Shown in pieces: positions 1 to 7,689 of a stretch of 64,000 nt of DNA (positions are counted from its first letter, which is position 1; each line of letters begins with the position of its first letter). Both the position numbers and the translations under genes were made by a program. The stretch lies in contig NZ_VDUW01000012.1 in assembly GCF_008039555.1 (NCBI RefSeq), forward strand, positions 1-64,000. The letters are read 5' to 3'. This DNA is from Cerasibacillus terrae (GTDB lineage Bacteria > Bacillota > Bacilli > Bacillales > Amphibacillaceae). The notes beneath the pieces were generated by a model. The model ran no database searches. It was not told where the DNA came from and was given only the letters and a program-made list of their open reading frames with translations.

Positions 1-805
1 CGGCCTGTTTCAATCCTTCTGGCTCTATTATATCAGGAATGATATCGGAAAGGACAACAATTCCTGCATCAAGGACAAGTGTTAATAGGCCTTTTGCGAT
101 TTCATATAAACCAACGGCAAGCCCTTTAACAAGGCCCCATACTTTTTCCGATCCCCACTCAACTACATCCCATACACCTTCGAAAAAGTTTGTATATTTA
201 GCCTTTACATTTGCGGCTTTATCATTGTATGCATCATCAACATTTTCAAACCTTTTCACCTTGGAGGTGTAGAGATCCCATAGTTCATCCATCTTATATT
301 CGAGGTTGTTTTTTGTTTGTTGGATGTCCTGCCTAATATTTTCTATCTTTGCTTGATTTATTCGACTTGCTTCTTTTTCTGCGTCTGTTGGGTCATCTAA
401 AAAGCTAAAAATAGAAGTAGGAGAATCATACGTTTTCATAAATGCTTTGGGTACGTTGTTAGCAATTCCGCCATCCATTTGCTTTAAATTAAACCATATA
501 TCATTCCTATCTACTCGCATCATGGCATTTCTTGCGATGGGGGAAATATACGCCGTTGTGTCGGCTACATAGTTTTCAAATAAGGATAAGAGATCACCGA
601 CTTGGGCTTGGTAATCTTTTATTTTTTCTTTAGAACCGGTGATTCTTGCATCCCAAGCATCAATACTTTCCCCTTTATACGTTTGAATATAAGTGGAAAC
701 ATCTGTGAGCGACTCTTCCATTGTTTCAAGGTTATTTTCGTATTTTCGGAGTTGCTCGATAATCTCATCTAAAACACCATAATTTATTTGCAAATCTCGT
801 TTCAT
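1..805 (-). CDS. LXG-type polymorphic toxin, N-terminal part (runs off left edge)
   Basis: This frame starts with ATG at 805 and is open to the left edge, giving about 268 residues. It begins MKRDLQINYGVLDEIIEQ and is mainly helical, as expected of the LXG/YwqJ targeting domain that pairs with small helical partners for type VII export. Near residues 225-260 a glycine/hydrophobic segment (GLAVGLYEIAKGLL, DAGIVVLSDIIPD) resembles the linker before the toxin domain in B. subtilis LXG proteins. Its ATG overlaps the TGA of the upstream ywqI-like gene by 4 bp, so the two are translationally coupled. The toxin domain and any immunity gene lie outside the window, so the activity cannot be named. The gene order and fold are clear; the family call rests on context plus the N-terminal pattern. 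Confidence 0.75.
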   Translation of the reverse strand, partial: MKRDLQINYGVLDEIIEQLRKYENNLETMEESLTDVSTYIQTYKGESIDAWDARITGSKEKIKDYQAQVGDLLSLFENYVADTTAYISPIARNAMMRVDRNDIWFNLKQMDGGIANNVPKAFMKTYDSPTSIFSFLDDPTDAEKEASRINQAKIENIRQDIQQTKNNLEYKMDELWDLYTSKVKRFENVDDAYNDKAANVKAKYTNFFEGVWDVVEWGSEKVWGLVKGLAVGLYEIAKGLLTLVLDAGIVVLSDIIPDIIEPEGLKQA

Positions 806-1110
806 GATGAGCCACTTCCGATTTTCGCACTAATTTCCTCATCTACTTCCTTCATATTGTTAAGTAGTGCTTTCCCACTTTGATGGATAGCATTCAATTG
901 GTCAATTAAATCACTATTCATATCGTCATTCATGTTATCCAGTAGTGCATCTACCTTATCTATAAAGTCCGAATTAAAAGCTTTTAATCTATCTCTTGTA
1001 TGAGAACGAAATGACGTCGTATAACTTGTAAATTCTTCTATACTACTATCTAATCGGTCTAACGTTGATTCGAGATCCGCTATATCTAGTTTAATTTCTG
1101 ATTTCGCCAA
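802..1110 (-). CDS. YwqI-like (DUF5344-type) small helical T7SS partner
   Basis: This is a small acidic helical protein (102 residues from the TTG at 1110) that begins MAKSEIKLDIADLEST and ends KIGSGSS. I chose the TTG because it follows a GGAAGGGATG ribosome site. The longer frame reaching 1218 adds a non-conserved N-terminus. The length, heptad-like Leu/Ile spacing and place directly upstream of the LXG gene match B. subtilis ywqI, whose product belongs to the set of small partners encoded before the YwqJ toxin. The likely role is helping target or load the toxin on the type VII secretion machine. Family membership is inferred from synteny and general pattern, not from a catalytic motif. 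Confidence 0.6.
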   Translation of the reverse strand: MAKSEIKLDIADLESTLDRLDSSIEEFTSYTTSFRSHTRDRLKAFNSDFIDKVDALLDNMNDDMNSDLIDQLNAIHQSGKALLNNMKEVDEEISAKIGSGSS

Positions 1111-1335
1111 TCCTATACACATCCCTTCCTTATATAAAACTTCAATCAGAGGAGATTTTTTCCTTTCCCAATTCATTATTAGTAGGGAAAATCTAAAATA
1201 TACCGCCCATTCCACCACCTAAGCTGATACTTTTAGCTTGAATTTCCGTGTATGTCATAAGAAATAATCTTGGGTTTCCATACACTTCTAATGAAGAATT
1301 TCTCATGACCCACTTATAGAGTTAGCTCTATGAAT

Positions 1336-1560
1336 CTATCTGAAATGAGTAGATTGAATGTCATTAATTAGCCGATTTAATTCGGTAATCATTTCATTAA
1401 CAATCTCCCTCATTTCTTCTTCAACAGAGGCATTTTCTAAGTCCATTTGTTCAAAGTTTTGTTGAATTTCGTTACAAGCATCTTGTAACTTGTTAATAAT
1501 TCCGGAATCCCAACCACCGTATAATAGGTTATGGCAAAAATTATAGTCATATAATCCCAT
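1336..1560 (-). CDS. Small helical protein of the LXG operon
   Basis: This encodes 74 residues starting MGLYDYNFCHNLLYGG, followed by an acidic amphipathic helix (residues 25-68) rich in Glu, Asn and Leu. Its ATG overlaps the TAA of the preceding DUF4176-like gene (TAATG), which indicates coupling. It sits where YwqH-like (DUF5082) or WXG100-like partners are found in LXG operons, but it is shorter than those and I do not recognise the family. A gap of about 225 bp separates it from the ywqI-like start. It may be a third small partner or accessory factor for the secreted toxin. Confidence 0.5.
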   Translation of the reverse strand: MGLYDYNFCHNLLYGGWDSGIINKLQDACNEIQQNFEQMDLENASVEEEMREIVNEMITELNRLINDIQSTHFR

Positions 1561-1987
1561 TATGATTCACCTACTTTTTTCTTCTCCTTCATTTCTTGCT
1601 GGAGTTTTTTCATATCTTGATTCGAAAATTCAATGGAGTTCATATTCTTTTCTACAATAAATTCCTGCTTCATTAAAAAGACAAAAGCGTCCTCCATCTC
1701 ATCTGTATATCCTTGATGAATGACCTTTTTGATTAAAGGGGTTGTAAAATAAATTTGTGATCCTATTCTCACTTCTCCCACTGGATAGACGACCCCTACA
1801 TATGGAAAATAGCTATGATAACCCTGTGGAGCGATGAATCTCCCTGTAATCACTATTTTGGAAGGGGATGTGTTTGCTTTGTCGGGTTTAAAATAAGCTG
1901 GGTCTAGTTCTACAATAGATCCTAATGGGAGTACTTCCCGTGTAATTTCAATCGTATTTGATAATAACTGAACAAACGTTGTCTCAT
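1560..1987 (-). CDS. DUF4176-like protein, apparent frameshift after the start
   Basis: The conserved part reads VLPLGSIVELD followed by a beta-rich stretch with YFPYVGVVYPVGEV, the hallmark pattern of DUF4176 proteins encoded in type VII/LXG operons. That frame is open from 2000 to 1560 but has no ATG, GTG or TTG before a GTG at 1853, which would remove the LPLGS motif. An ATG at 1987 directly abuts the upstream stop (TAGATG) but is in another frame. One indel between about 1987 and 1925 would join them. Either the gene is frameshifted (real or a sequencing error) or it uses an unusual start such as ATT. It is followed without a gap by the 74-residue gene. The function of DUF4176 is not established. 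Confidence 0.55.
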
Positions 1988-2263
1988 CTAAGGAAAACGT
2001 TTATCTAAAAAGGCAATGGTATGTGATGTATCTTCATATGTATAGGAGAGGGTAGTGTGTTTACGATGTAGGTATAAGGATGTACGATTTTTGTAAGCAT
2101 GATAAAGCTGTTGACATACAGTTTCATCCTCTATAAACTGGTTAAAAAAATCCCTTATAGCATGACCATATTTCAAACGGATTTCCTTTTTTAATGACTG
2201 GGTGATTTGATCTACTTTTTGCAAAGCAAGTTTTCGTAACTGATTTTTAAACTCTTCATTCAT
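1988..2263 (-). CDS. Hypothetical protein, first gene of the LXG operon
   Basis: This encodes 91 residues starting MNEEFKNQLRKLALQKVD. It is a mostly alpha-helical, charged protein with no signal peptide or membrane segment. It is the first gene of the minus-strand type VII effector operon, and its TAG is immediately followed by the presumed ATG of the DUF4176-like gene. I do not recognise the family. Position suggests an accessory protein for toxin export. The 170 bp upstream is very AT-rich and probably holds the operon promoter. Confidence 0.5.
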   Translation of the reverse strand: MNEEFKNQLRKLALQKVDQITQSLKKEIRLKYGHAIRDFFNQFIEDETVCQQLYHAYKNRTSLYLHRKHTTLSYTYEDTSHTIAFLDKRFP

Positions 2264-2432
2264 GAATTTGTATCACTCGCTCTCTTCATTATGCTAAAAA
2301 CGCGCACTTTTCTATATATAAATATTAATTCCAATTTTATATAATTACAATACTACCTTTTACCTAGTTTTGTACTGGGTATATTTTGCTATTGGCGTAT
2401 GTCTGGGTGATTATATGCAAGTATTAGTCTAA

Positions 2433-2786
2433 ATGAATGTCCAGTGGAGGGTACAAGTAAAAAGGGAGTTACAAAATAGGAAAGATGCGAATGATCCATT
2501 GGGCTCTGCCGATTCAAAATTATACAACCAGAACTACTTATCTCTAGGATACAAGAAAGCCTCAGGAGAGAATAAAAAACAATTGTTTCGACATCTTATT
2601 AATCAAGTAACAATTGAACAAAAAGGGGAAATTCCTATAAAAATATGTATTTATCAATTTAATTTTGGAAAGGATGATAGTATAGTAGTTTTTTTAGGTC
2701 GTAAGTATTATCAGCCTATGTCAAATGATGCTTCAAAAAAAAAAGGAACTGAATCAAAATTCAGTTCCCTTTTTCACAGAAAATAG
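2433..2786 (+). pseudogene. Possible C-terminal remnant of a site-specific recombinase
   Basis: The 117-residue frame contains LFRHLINQVTIEQ followed by an alternating hydrophobic strand (PIKICIYQFNF). This is reminiscent of the tail of large serine recombinases. No catalytic domain lies upstream, and the last 14 codons read through a strong terminator hairpin. Both points argue for a decayed fragment rather than a working gene. The family call is tentative; it could be another small orphan protein. Confidence 0.25.
2745..2774. terminator. Bidirectional rho-independent terminator
   Basis: GGAACTGAAT (2745-2754) pairs with ATTCAGTTCC (2759-2768) around a CAAA loop. There is an A-run before it and CTTTTT after it, so it can stop transcription in both directions. 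It probably ends the minus-strand copper-chaperone/Ric operon. Confidence 0.8.
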
Positions 2787-2819
2787 TCTTCGTTTTTATT
2801 ATTTTAATTTATAAACTGA

Positions 2820-3053
2820 TTAAACAGCTTTTACTTTCGATTTAATGATCGGGTATCCCAAGTCTTCAATTGCTTTTTCGATATTTTCAATTGTTACAGC
2901 TTCTGAATCAAAATTTGCCTTTACTTTACTTGAGTTAAACATAACTTTTACGCTATCTTTTTCTACCCCATTCAATCCTTTTACGGCGTTATCAATCTTT
3001 TGTAAACATGATGGGCAAGATAAAGTTTCTAATTGAATCGTTGCTTTTTTCAT
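2820..3053 (-). CDS. copZ: CopZ-like heavy-metal chaperone (HMA domain), copy 1
   Basis: This 77-residue single HMA domain (beta-alpha-beta-beta-alpha-beta) carries the metal-binding CPSC motif at residues 14-17. Family members bind Cu(I) or a related soft metal through the two cysteines and pass it to a P1B ATPase. Such an ATPase, without its own HMA domain, is encoded about 800 bp upstream on the same strand. The gene is an almost exact duplicate of 3418..3651: the two DNA differences inside the repeat are silent and only residue 2 differs (Lys versus Gln). It is last in an operon after a Ric-like gene. The metal could be copper or another soft metal; copper is the family default. Confidence 0.8.
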   Translation of the reverse strand: MKKATIQLETLSCPSCLQKIDNAVKGLNGVEKDSVKVMFNSSKVKANFDSEAVTIENIEKAIEDLGYPIIKSKVKAV

Positions 3054-3074
3054 GTGTATTTCCCCTTTCTTATA

Positions 3075-3380
3075 TCAAGTATGATAAGATTTGTCTGCTT
3101 CCGATAACATATTATATACGCCTGCATAAGTCTCACAAACATCTCCAGGAATCGTGTAGTTATCTGTGATGTTACGCAGTTTTGTAAATTCCTCGTCCAA
3201 ATTCGGTTTCTCTGTTCCAGCTTCCTTTACTTTTTCATTCATGATTTCAAACAGTTCACGTACTTCGAATGCTTCTGGATGATTCTTACCATGAGCACGT
3301 GTGATTGCGGTGGTGTATAAATCTAATGTTGAGAAGTTTTTTTCTACGACTTCGTTAAATTTTGCAGTTTGTTCCGACAT
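3075..3380 (-). CDS. Ric-like short protein (iron-sulfur repair family candidate)
   Basis: This 101-residue helical protein has ITRAHGKNHPEAFEVRELF near residues 27-45 and TDNYTIPGDVCETYAGVYN near residues 71-89. I associate this pattern with short Firmicute proteins annotated as Ric (di-iron, iron-sulfur cluster repair), though from memory and without a search. The histidines at the HGKNHPE motif and the acidic residues are candidate di-iron ligands. The gene lies between two identical copper-chaperone genes behind a Crp/Fnr-type operator, so it is probably induced by low oxygen, nitrosative stress or metal stress. Copper damages iron-sulfur clusters, which would make co-expression sensible. 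The function is inference. Confidence 0.5.
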   Translation of the reverse strand: MSEQTAKFNEVVEKNFSTLDLYTTAITRAHGKNHPEAFEVRELFEIMNEKVKEAGTEKPNLDEEFTKLRNITDNYTIPGDVCETYAGVYNMLSEADKSYHT

Positions 3381-3417
3381 GATTCATTACCCCTTTCATT
3401 GTATTTTGCTTTATCGC

Positions 3418-3651
3418 TTAAACAGCTTTTACTTTCGATTTAATGATCGGGTATCCCAAGTCTTCAATTGCTTTTTCGATATTTTCAATTGTTACAGCTT
3501 CTGAATCAAAATTTGCCTTTACTTTACTTGAGTTAAACATAACTTTTACGCTATCTTTTTCTACCCCATTCAATCCTTTTACGGCGTTATCAATCTTTTG
3601 TAAACATGATGGACAAGATAAGGTTTCTAATTGAATCGTTGCTTTTTGCAT
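3418..3651 (-). CDS. copZ: CopZ-like heavy-metal chaperone (HMA domain), copy 2
   Basis: This 77-residue HMA domain has CPSC at residues 14-17 and is the same protein as copy 1 except Gln at position 2. It is the first gene after the operator-promoter at 3745..3758, with ribosome site AAGGAGAG just before the ATG. It presumably delivers Cu(I) or another soft metal to the neighbouring P1B ATPase, which has no HMA domain of its own. The duplication with only silent changes shows it is recent or kept uniform by gene conversion. The order is copZ-ric-copZ on the minus strand. Confidence 0.8.
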   Translation of the reverse strand: MQKATIQLETLSCPSCLQKIDNAVKGLNGVEKDSVKVMFNSSKVKANFDSEAVTIENIEKAIEDLGYPIIKSKVKAV

Positions 3652-3711
3652 ATTAAATCTCTCCTTTTTTATATGAATGCTTTACTTTAATTGTTCTACT
3701 TTTTCTTTCTA

Positions 3712-3758
3712 ATTCTAGTTTAACGTAATTTAGATTTTAAATAATTGACCGAGGTCAA
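3712..3758 (-). promoter_or_regulatory. Crp/Fnr-type operator and -10 box for copZ-ric-copZ
   Basis: The perfect palindrome TTGACC-GA-GGTCAA lies at 3745-3758. On the minus strand a -10-like TAAACT follows (complement of 3717-3722). The dyad centre is 29.5 bp above the -10 box, which puts it near -41.5, the class II activation position of Crp/Fnr proteins. The same arrangement precedes the P1B ATPase. The TTGAC-N4-GTCAA form is typical of HcpR/DNR-like members. No regulator gene is present in the window. Confidence 0.65.
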
Positions 3759-3860
3759 GTTTCATTACATTTTTAAAATTACTTTCATCTGTTTGGGCAG
3801 TCTATTTTGTTTGAGTTGTTTCTACTGTTACTGTTGCTTTTGTTCGGACGTCATTACCTC

Positions 3861-5717
3861 TTAGTTGCCTCTCAAGCGATATCCAAGTAATCTCATTCCA
3901 TTTAAAATAACAACCAGGATACTCAATTCATGAACCAACATTCCGATCGTCATGTTCATCCAGTTACTAAATAATAAGGCGGCTAGTAAGATTAAAACGA
4001 CACCTACTGCAATAATGATATTTTGCTTCATGTTTCTTGCAGTTGATTTTGTCAAACCTAATGCGTGTGGTAAGCGGCTAAAGTCAGAGTTCATCAAGAC
4101 AACATCGGATGTTTCAATTGCAACGTCCGTTCCACTTCCCATGGCAATTCCGATATCCGCTAATGCGAGCGATGGACTGTCATTCACTCCGTCACCTACA
4201 AAGGCGATGATTTGACCTTCTGCTTGCAACTTTTCAATATAAGCTGATTTTCCTTCTGGCAACATATGTCCATGTGCTTCTGTTAATCCAAGTTCACGAG
4301 CAACTAAATCAACCGTCCCTTGATTATCCCCGGAAAGGACAACAAGGTTTTTTACGCCAAGTTTTTTCAGTTTCTGCAAGTCTTGCTTCACACCTGGTCG
4401 GATTTGATCTCGAACACCCATCAGAGCTTTTAATTCCCCATCGACCGCTGTAAGAACAAGTGAGTTTCCATTTTTCTCAAAGTGTTCGACGTCTTTTTTA
4501 GCTTTTTCATTTAACACAATATTTTCCTGTTTCATTAAAGCGATGTTTCCGACTGCGATACGGTGACCAGCTACTTTTGCGACAATACCGCCGCCTTTCA
4601 CCACTTCCGTTTCTTCTACAGTGGAGAATTTCGTCTCTCCAATATCCTCCAGAACTGCTTTTGCTAATGGATGGTCGGATTCACGTTCCACACTGGCCAA
4701 GTAGCCAAGAACTTCATCCATATCCTTTCCATAAAATTCCTTTTCTACGACTTCAGGGTTTCCGATTGTCAATGTTCCTGTTTTATCAAAAACGATTGTA
4801 TCTACCTTACTGAAATCATTGATAACTTCACTACCTTTTAAGAGGACACCGTTACGGGCACCATTTCCGATACCGGAAACGTTAGATACTGGAACACCGA
4901 TAACTAAGGCTCCAGGACATCCTAGAACAAGAACCGTAATTGCAAGCTCAACATTATTTGTAAACAGCCAAACAATAATACCAAGGACTAAAACAGCTGG
5001 TGTATAGTACTTCGAGAATTTGTCAATAAATCGCTCTGCTGCTGACTTAGAGTCCTGCGCCTCTTCTACTAATTCAATAATTTGACCAAATGTGGTGTCT
5101 TCACCAACACGGTCAGCTTGGATTTGAATCGTTCCATTTTCTAAAATTGTTCCTGCAAATACTTCCGAACCGTTCTTTTTACCTACGGGTAGAGACTCAC
5201 CAGTGATACTTGCTTCATTAATGTGACCTTCACCAATTAGCACTGTTCCATCTACTGGCACTTTCGCACCGGTTTTCACTAACAGAACATCACCTTCATC
5301 TACATCGTCAACGTCCACTTCATCAAATTCCCCATTTTCCATTTGTTTCAATGCACTTTCTGGCGCCAACTCTGTTAATTCTTTGATCGCAGAGCGTGTT
5401 TTGTTCAAGGTACGTTGTTCCAGATAAGCACCAAATAAGAATAGGAACGTAACAATTGCTGATTCTTCATAGTTTTGAATTAACATAGCTCCAACTACAG
5501 CAATTGTAACTAATACATCAATACTAACGACCTTTACTTTTAATGCTTGATACGCTTGAATCGCAATCGGTGCGATCCCAAGAATAGATGCAATAATGAG
5601 CGACCAGTTGAAAATGAACATGTTGTCTATACCAAATTTCCCATAGAACCCAAAGACAATTAAAATGGCACTGATCAACGTGATCTGATTTTTCTTTCCT
5701 AATATATATCTTTGCAT
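3861..5717 (-). CDS. Heavy-metal P1B-type ATPase with CPG transmembrane motif
   Basis: This is a membrane pump of about 618 residues. I place the start at the ATG at 5717 (MQRYILGKKNQ), nine bases after GGAGGG. Order of parts: membrane helices, the actuator with TGES (INEASITGESLPVGKK), the metal-site helix with GCPGALVIG, phosphorylation motif DKTGTLTIG, the nucleotide-domain SDHPLAKAV and hinge GDGVNDSP. It hydrolyses ATP to export a soft metal ion. The metal-site motif is CPG, not the CPC of Cu and Cd/Zn pumps, and there is no N-terminal HMA domain, so the separate CopZ proteins may serve it. The metal is therefore uncertain. It is transcribed alone from a promoter with the same palindrome as copZ-ric-copZ. 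Confidence 0.85.
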   Translation of the reverse strand: MQRYILGKKNQITLISAILIVFGFYGKFGIDNMFIFNWSLIIASILGIAPIAIQAYQALKVKVVSIDVLVTIAVVGAMLIQNYEESAIVTFLFLFGAYLEQRTLNKTRSAIKELTELAPESALKQMENGEFDEVDVDDVDEGDVLLVKTGAKVPVDGTVLIGEGHINEASITGESLPVGKKNGSEVFAGTILENGTIQIQADRVGEDTTFGQIIELVEEAQDSKSAAERFIDKFSKYYTPAVLVLGIIVWLFTNNVELAITVLVLGCPGALVIGVPVSNVSGIGNGARNGVLLKGSEVINDFSKVDTIVFDKTGTLTIGNPEVVEKEFYGKDMDEVLGYLASVERESDHPLAKAVLEDIGETKFSTVEETEVVKGGGIVAKVAGHRIAVGNIALMKQENIVLNEKAKKDVEHFEKNGNSLVLTAVDGELKALMGVRDQIRPGVKQDLQKLKKLGVKNLVVLSGDNQGTVDLVARELGLTEAHGHMLPEGKSAYIEKLQAEGQIIAFVGDGVNDSPSLALADIGIAMGSGTDVAIETSDVVLMNSDFSRLPHALGLTKSTARNMKQNIIIAVGVVLILLAALLFSNWMNMTIGMLVHELSILVVILNGMRLLGYRLRGN

Positions 5718-5762
5718 GTTGCTTCCCTCCACATTTCACTTTTTAATTTTGTTGTTGACTCT

Positions 5763-5804
5763 AGTATAGAATATTAACGAATAATAATAATTGACCAGGG
5801 TCAA
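5763..5804 (-). promoter_or_regulatory. Crp/Fnr-type operator and -10 box for the P1B ATPase
   Basis: The palindrome TTGACC-AG-GGTCAA lies at 5791-5804, with a minus-strand -10 TATACT (complement of 5763-5768). The centre-to-(-10) distance of 29.5 bp and the flanking bases (AACTTGACC..GGTCAATTAT) match the copZ operator exactly. This supports control of both units by one Crp/Fnr-family activator. Confidence 0.7.
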
Positions 5805-5933
5805 GTTTTGGCGGTGCCTGTCACTCCCCGATTAAAATATGGCGGTGCCTGTCACTCCCCGATTTTTGTCGATTTTTGTAATATCTTGTCGATAATTATT
5901 TTATGATGAAAAACTTCATATACATATAAAACT

Positions 5934-5983
5934 AAGGTCAGATTCTATTTTGCTAAGACTGTAGCATAATGGAGTCTGACCTT
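5934..5983. terminator. Long hairpin, probable terminator or element remnant
   Basis: AAGGTCAGATTC (5934-5945) pairs with GAGTCTGACCTT (5972-5983) with one mismatch. An inner stem TGCTA/TAGCA closes the loop and TTTT follows on the plus strand. It lies between the inverted dispersed repeats and has no nearby upstream plus-strand gene, so it may be a remnant rather than a working terminator. Confidence 0.45.
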
Positions 5984-6020
5984 TTATTGCTCAAGTATAT
6001 TTAGCTAATAACTCATAAAA

Positions 6021-6051
6021 AAAAGCTTACCTCTATTAACGGTAAGCTTTT
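6021..6051. terminator. Rho-independent terminator-like hairpin
   Basis: AAAAGCTTACC (6021-6031) pairs perfectly with GGTAAGCTTTT (6041-6051) around a 9-base loop, with T/A runs on both sides. It is bidirectional in form. Confidence 0.65.
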
Positions 6052-6358
6052 TCGACAAACTTCAACAAAAACCGGGTGGTGACAGGCACCTCCAAAACTT
6101 CATATTATACACTAGACAAACTACCAATGTCAATTGAAAAATTGACTTTTTTTAATTGACATGATATTATGTAAATAGAATGATTTTGAAGTAATATTCA
6201 TTTTTTTGAGCGCAGCATCTTCTTCTATACAGAATTTGGATGCGTTTTTTAATTTGATTTTTTTATATCTTACCATCCTATACTTTTATTCAATGCAAAC
6301 TCATTTGGAAACAATAGGCACAACCATAAAGTTCAAAATATATAAAGAGAGTAGGTTA

Positions 6359-7204
6359 ATGAATTTGAATTTACTTAATGAAAAAGTAACTCATAACGTC
6401 TTTGGTAAGGGAAAGATAGTGAATCAAGATGAATCCATCATCACCATTAACTTCAACGAAAATATTAAAAAATTCGTTTACCCCGATGCTTTCGGAACAT
6501 TTATTTCACTAAAGGATAAAGACACTGCAGAGTCTTTGAAAAAAATCATCTCAAAAAAAGAAATGGAAGAAAAAGCGCTTGAAAAGAAACGTGAAGAGAA
6601 AAAGAAACAAGAGGCACTTGAACAACAGCGTATCCAACAAATAAAGGACCACAAAATTCATGAGAGCTCACAAATCGCTTTTTGGTTGGATGAAAATGAA
6701 CAACAGAATATCTTTACAGATTGGCAAGTATCTACCGGTAAGATACAGAGCGGACCAAATAAAGGTCAACCTAACCGAGCGGCTCGATTGCGTCCAAATA
6801 GTGCAGCTCTTTTAACGGCAAGAGGAAAAAATCAAGCAGAAACAGAAAGACAAATTCTTGGTCTATACATGGTAAATGAAACATTCGCCGGGAATCTTAG
6901 TGAAGATGGGATGGTCCCAGCTCATGCAGATTTTAAAATCAAGCTCACGGATCAAGAAGCAGAGAAAATGCTTTTCTGGAATTATTATAAAAGCAAAAAC
7001 TATCCTCATCGAACGACTTGGAATTCTGGTAAATATCGCTATTTTGATAACGTTTGGACCGCACAAATTCTAAAAGATATCATTGCATTAAAAACGGATG
7101 AAGAAGAAATTAAAGAAATCAAAAACTTCCTAGAATACTTCTCTAAAATGAACCTCCTCGACATAGATAATATCCCCGAAGCATGCGGTGCTTTAAAACA
7201 ATAA
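6359..7204 (+). CDS. Conserved hypothetical protein with Tudor-like N-terminal domain
   Basis: The start at ATG 6359 gives 281 residues beginning MNLNLLNEKVTHNVFGKGK; the frame to 6206 adds a spurious hydrophobic leader. Residues 1-45 (VTHNVFGKGKIVNQDESII..NF) look like the small beta domain at the end of PcrA/UvrD helicases or CarD, which bind RNA polymerase or nucleic acid. Residues 55-100 form a highly charged Lys/Glu coiled coil. The C-terminal domain (about 105-281) contains GPNKGQPNRAARLRPNSA and a Trp/Tyr-rich helical part. The gene stands alone between gene-free regions. I do not know the function; a nucleic-acid or polymerase contact role is a guess from the N-terminus. Confidence 0.6.
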   Translation: MNLNLLNEKVTHNVFGKGKIVNQDESIITINFNENIKKFVYPDAFGTFISLKDKDTAESLKKIISKKEMEEKALEKKREEKKKQEALEQQRIQQIKDHKIHESSQIAFWLDENEQQNIFTDWQVSTGKIQSGPNKGQPNRAARLRPNSAALLTARGKNQAETERQILGLYMVNETFAGNLSEDGMVPAHADFKIKLTDQEAEKMLFWNYYKSKNYPHRTTWNSGKYRYFDNVWTAQILKDIIALKTDEEEIKEIKNFLEYFSKMNLLDIDNIPEACGALKQ

Positions 7205-7391
7205 TAAATGAAATATAGCAATGGCTCCCACTTCATTAAAAGAAACGAAGACAGAAAATCGTTTTTTGATTAGCTTGAGATGGACGACTAAATAATCCCC
7301 AATAATTTAAAGGGGGATTATATTTTTGTGCGTAAAATTTGTGTAAAGTAACTTTTTCAGTTCTATAAACAGTATAGTCATCATAGCCATT

Positions 7392-7439
7392 TAAGATGTA
7401 AATAGCCTTTGGTAAAGTAATCAATGGCTATTTACATCT
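7392..7439. repeat. Perfect 15-bp inverted repeat
   Basis: AAGATGTAAATAGCC (7392-7406) is perfectly complementary to GGCTATTTACATCTT (7425-7439), with an 18-base spacer and no T-run. It lies in the gene-free stretch 7205-7825, which otherwise shows only a short GC-rich hairpin near 7292-7318 and the terminator at 7697. It could be a small-element end pair or an operator-like dyad. Confidence 0.6.
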
Positions 7440-7689
7440 TAATTATTTATAAAATAAGTCACATAAACACACCTTGGAAGGCTATCTTTCTTAGAATATT
7501 AAGGCACTACACTTGGTTCTGCTAACTCTTCTCTATTTTCTGTTGGTGTACGTTGTATATAAAGGATATTTAGGTAACCTTCAAAAAATAGAACAATTAA
7601 AAATGCGTACTTGTACAGATACAGCATAGCATACCTGGGAATCCATGCTTCCAAAGGTTTACACAGTGGAAAAGACAGATTTTCCTTTT

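Larger units (their letters stand above)
2820..3641. repeat. Direct repeat of the whole copZ gene (offset 598 bp)
   Basis: The segments 2820-3043 and 3418-3641 are identical except for two silent substitutions (near 3013/3611 and 3022/3620). The repeat covers the coding sequence almost exactly and stops near the start codon, so each copy has its own leader and ribosome site. Recombination between the copies would delete the Ric-like gene. Confidence 0.9.
5810..6093. repeat. GGTGCCTGTCAC repeats, two direct and one inverted
   Basis: GGCGGTGCCTGTCACTCCCC is present twice in direct orientation (from 5810 and from 5841, 31 bp apart). A partial inverted copy (GGTGGTGACAGGCACCTCC) lies at 6075-6093. 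Similar GTGCCTGTCAC boxes are common dispersed repeats in Bacillaceae. The three copies bracket two hairpins in a gene-free interval of about 640 bp between 5717 and 6359. No coding region is seen in that interval. Confidence 0.7.

Noticed and set aside
1193..1306. 37-codon minus-strand frame ending TEIQAKSISLGGGMGGIF
   Set aside because: It looks protein-like, but it is very short, has no ribosome site and I cannot tie it to a family; it may be a relic of a partner gene.
7236..7424. 62-codon minus-strand ORF
   Set aside because: It overlaps the 15-bp inverted repeat and a second hairpin, has no ribosome site and no recognisable features.
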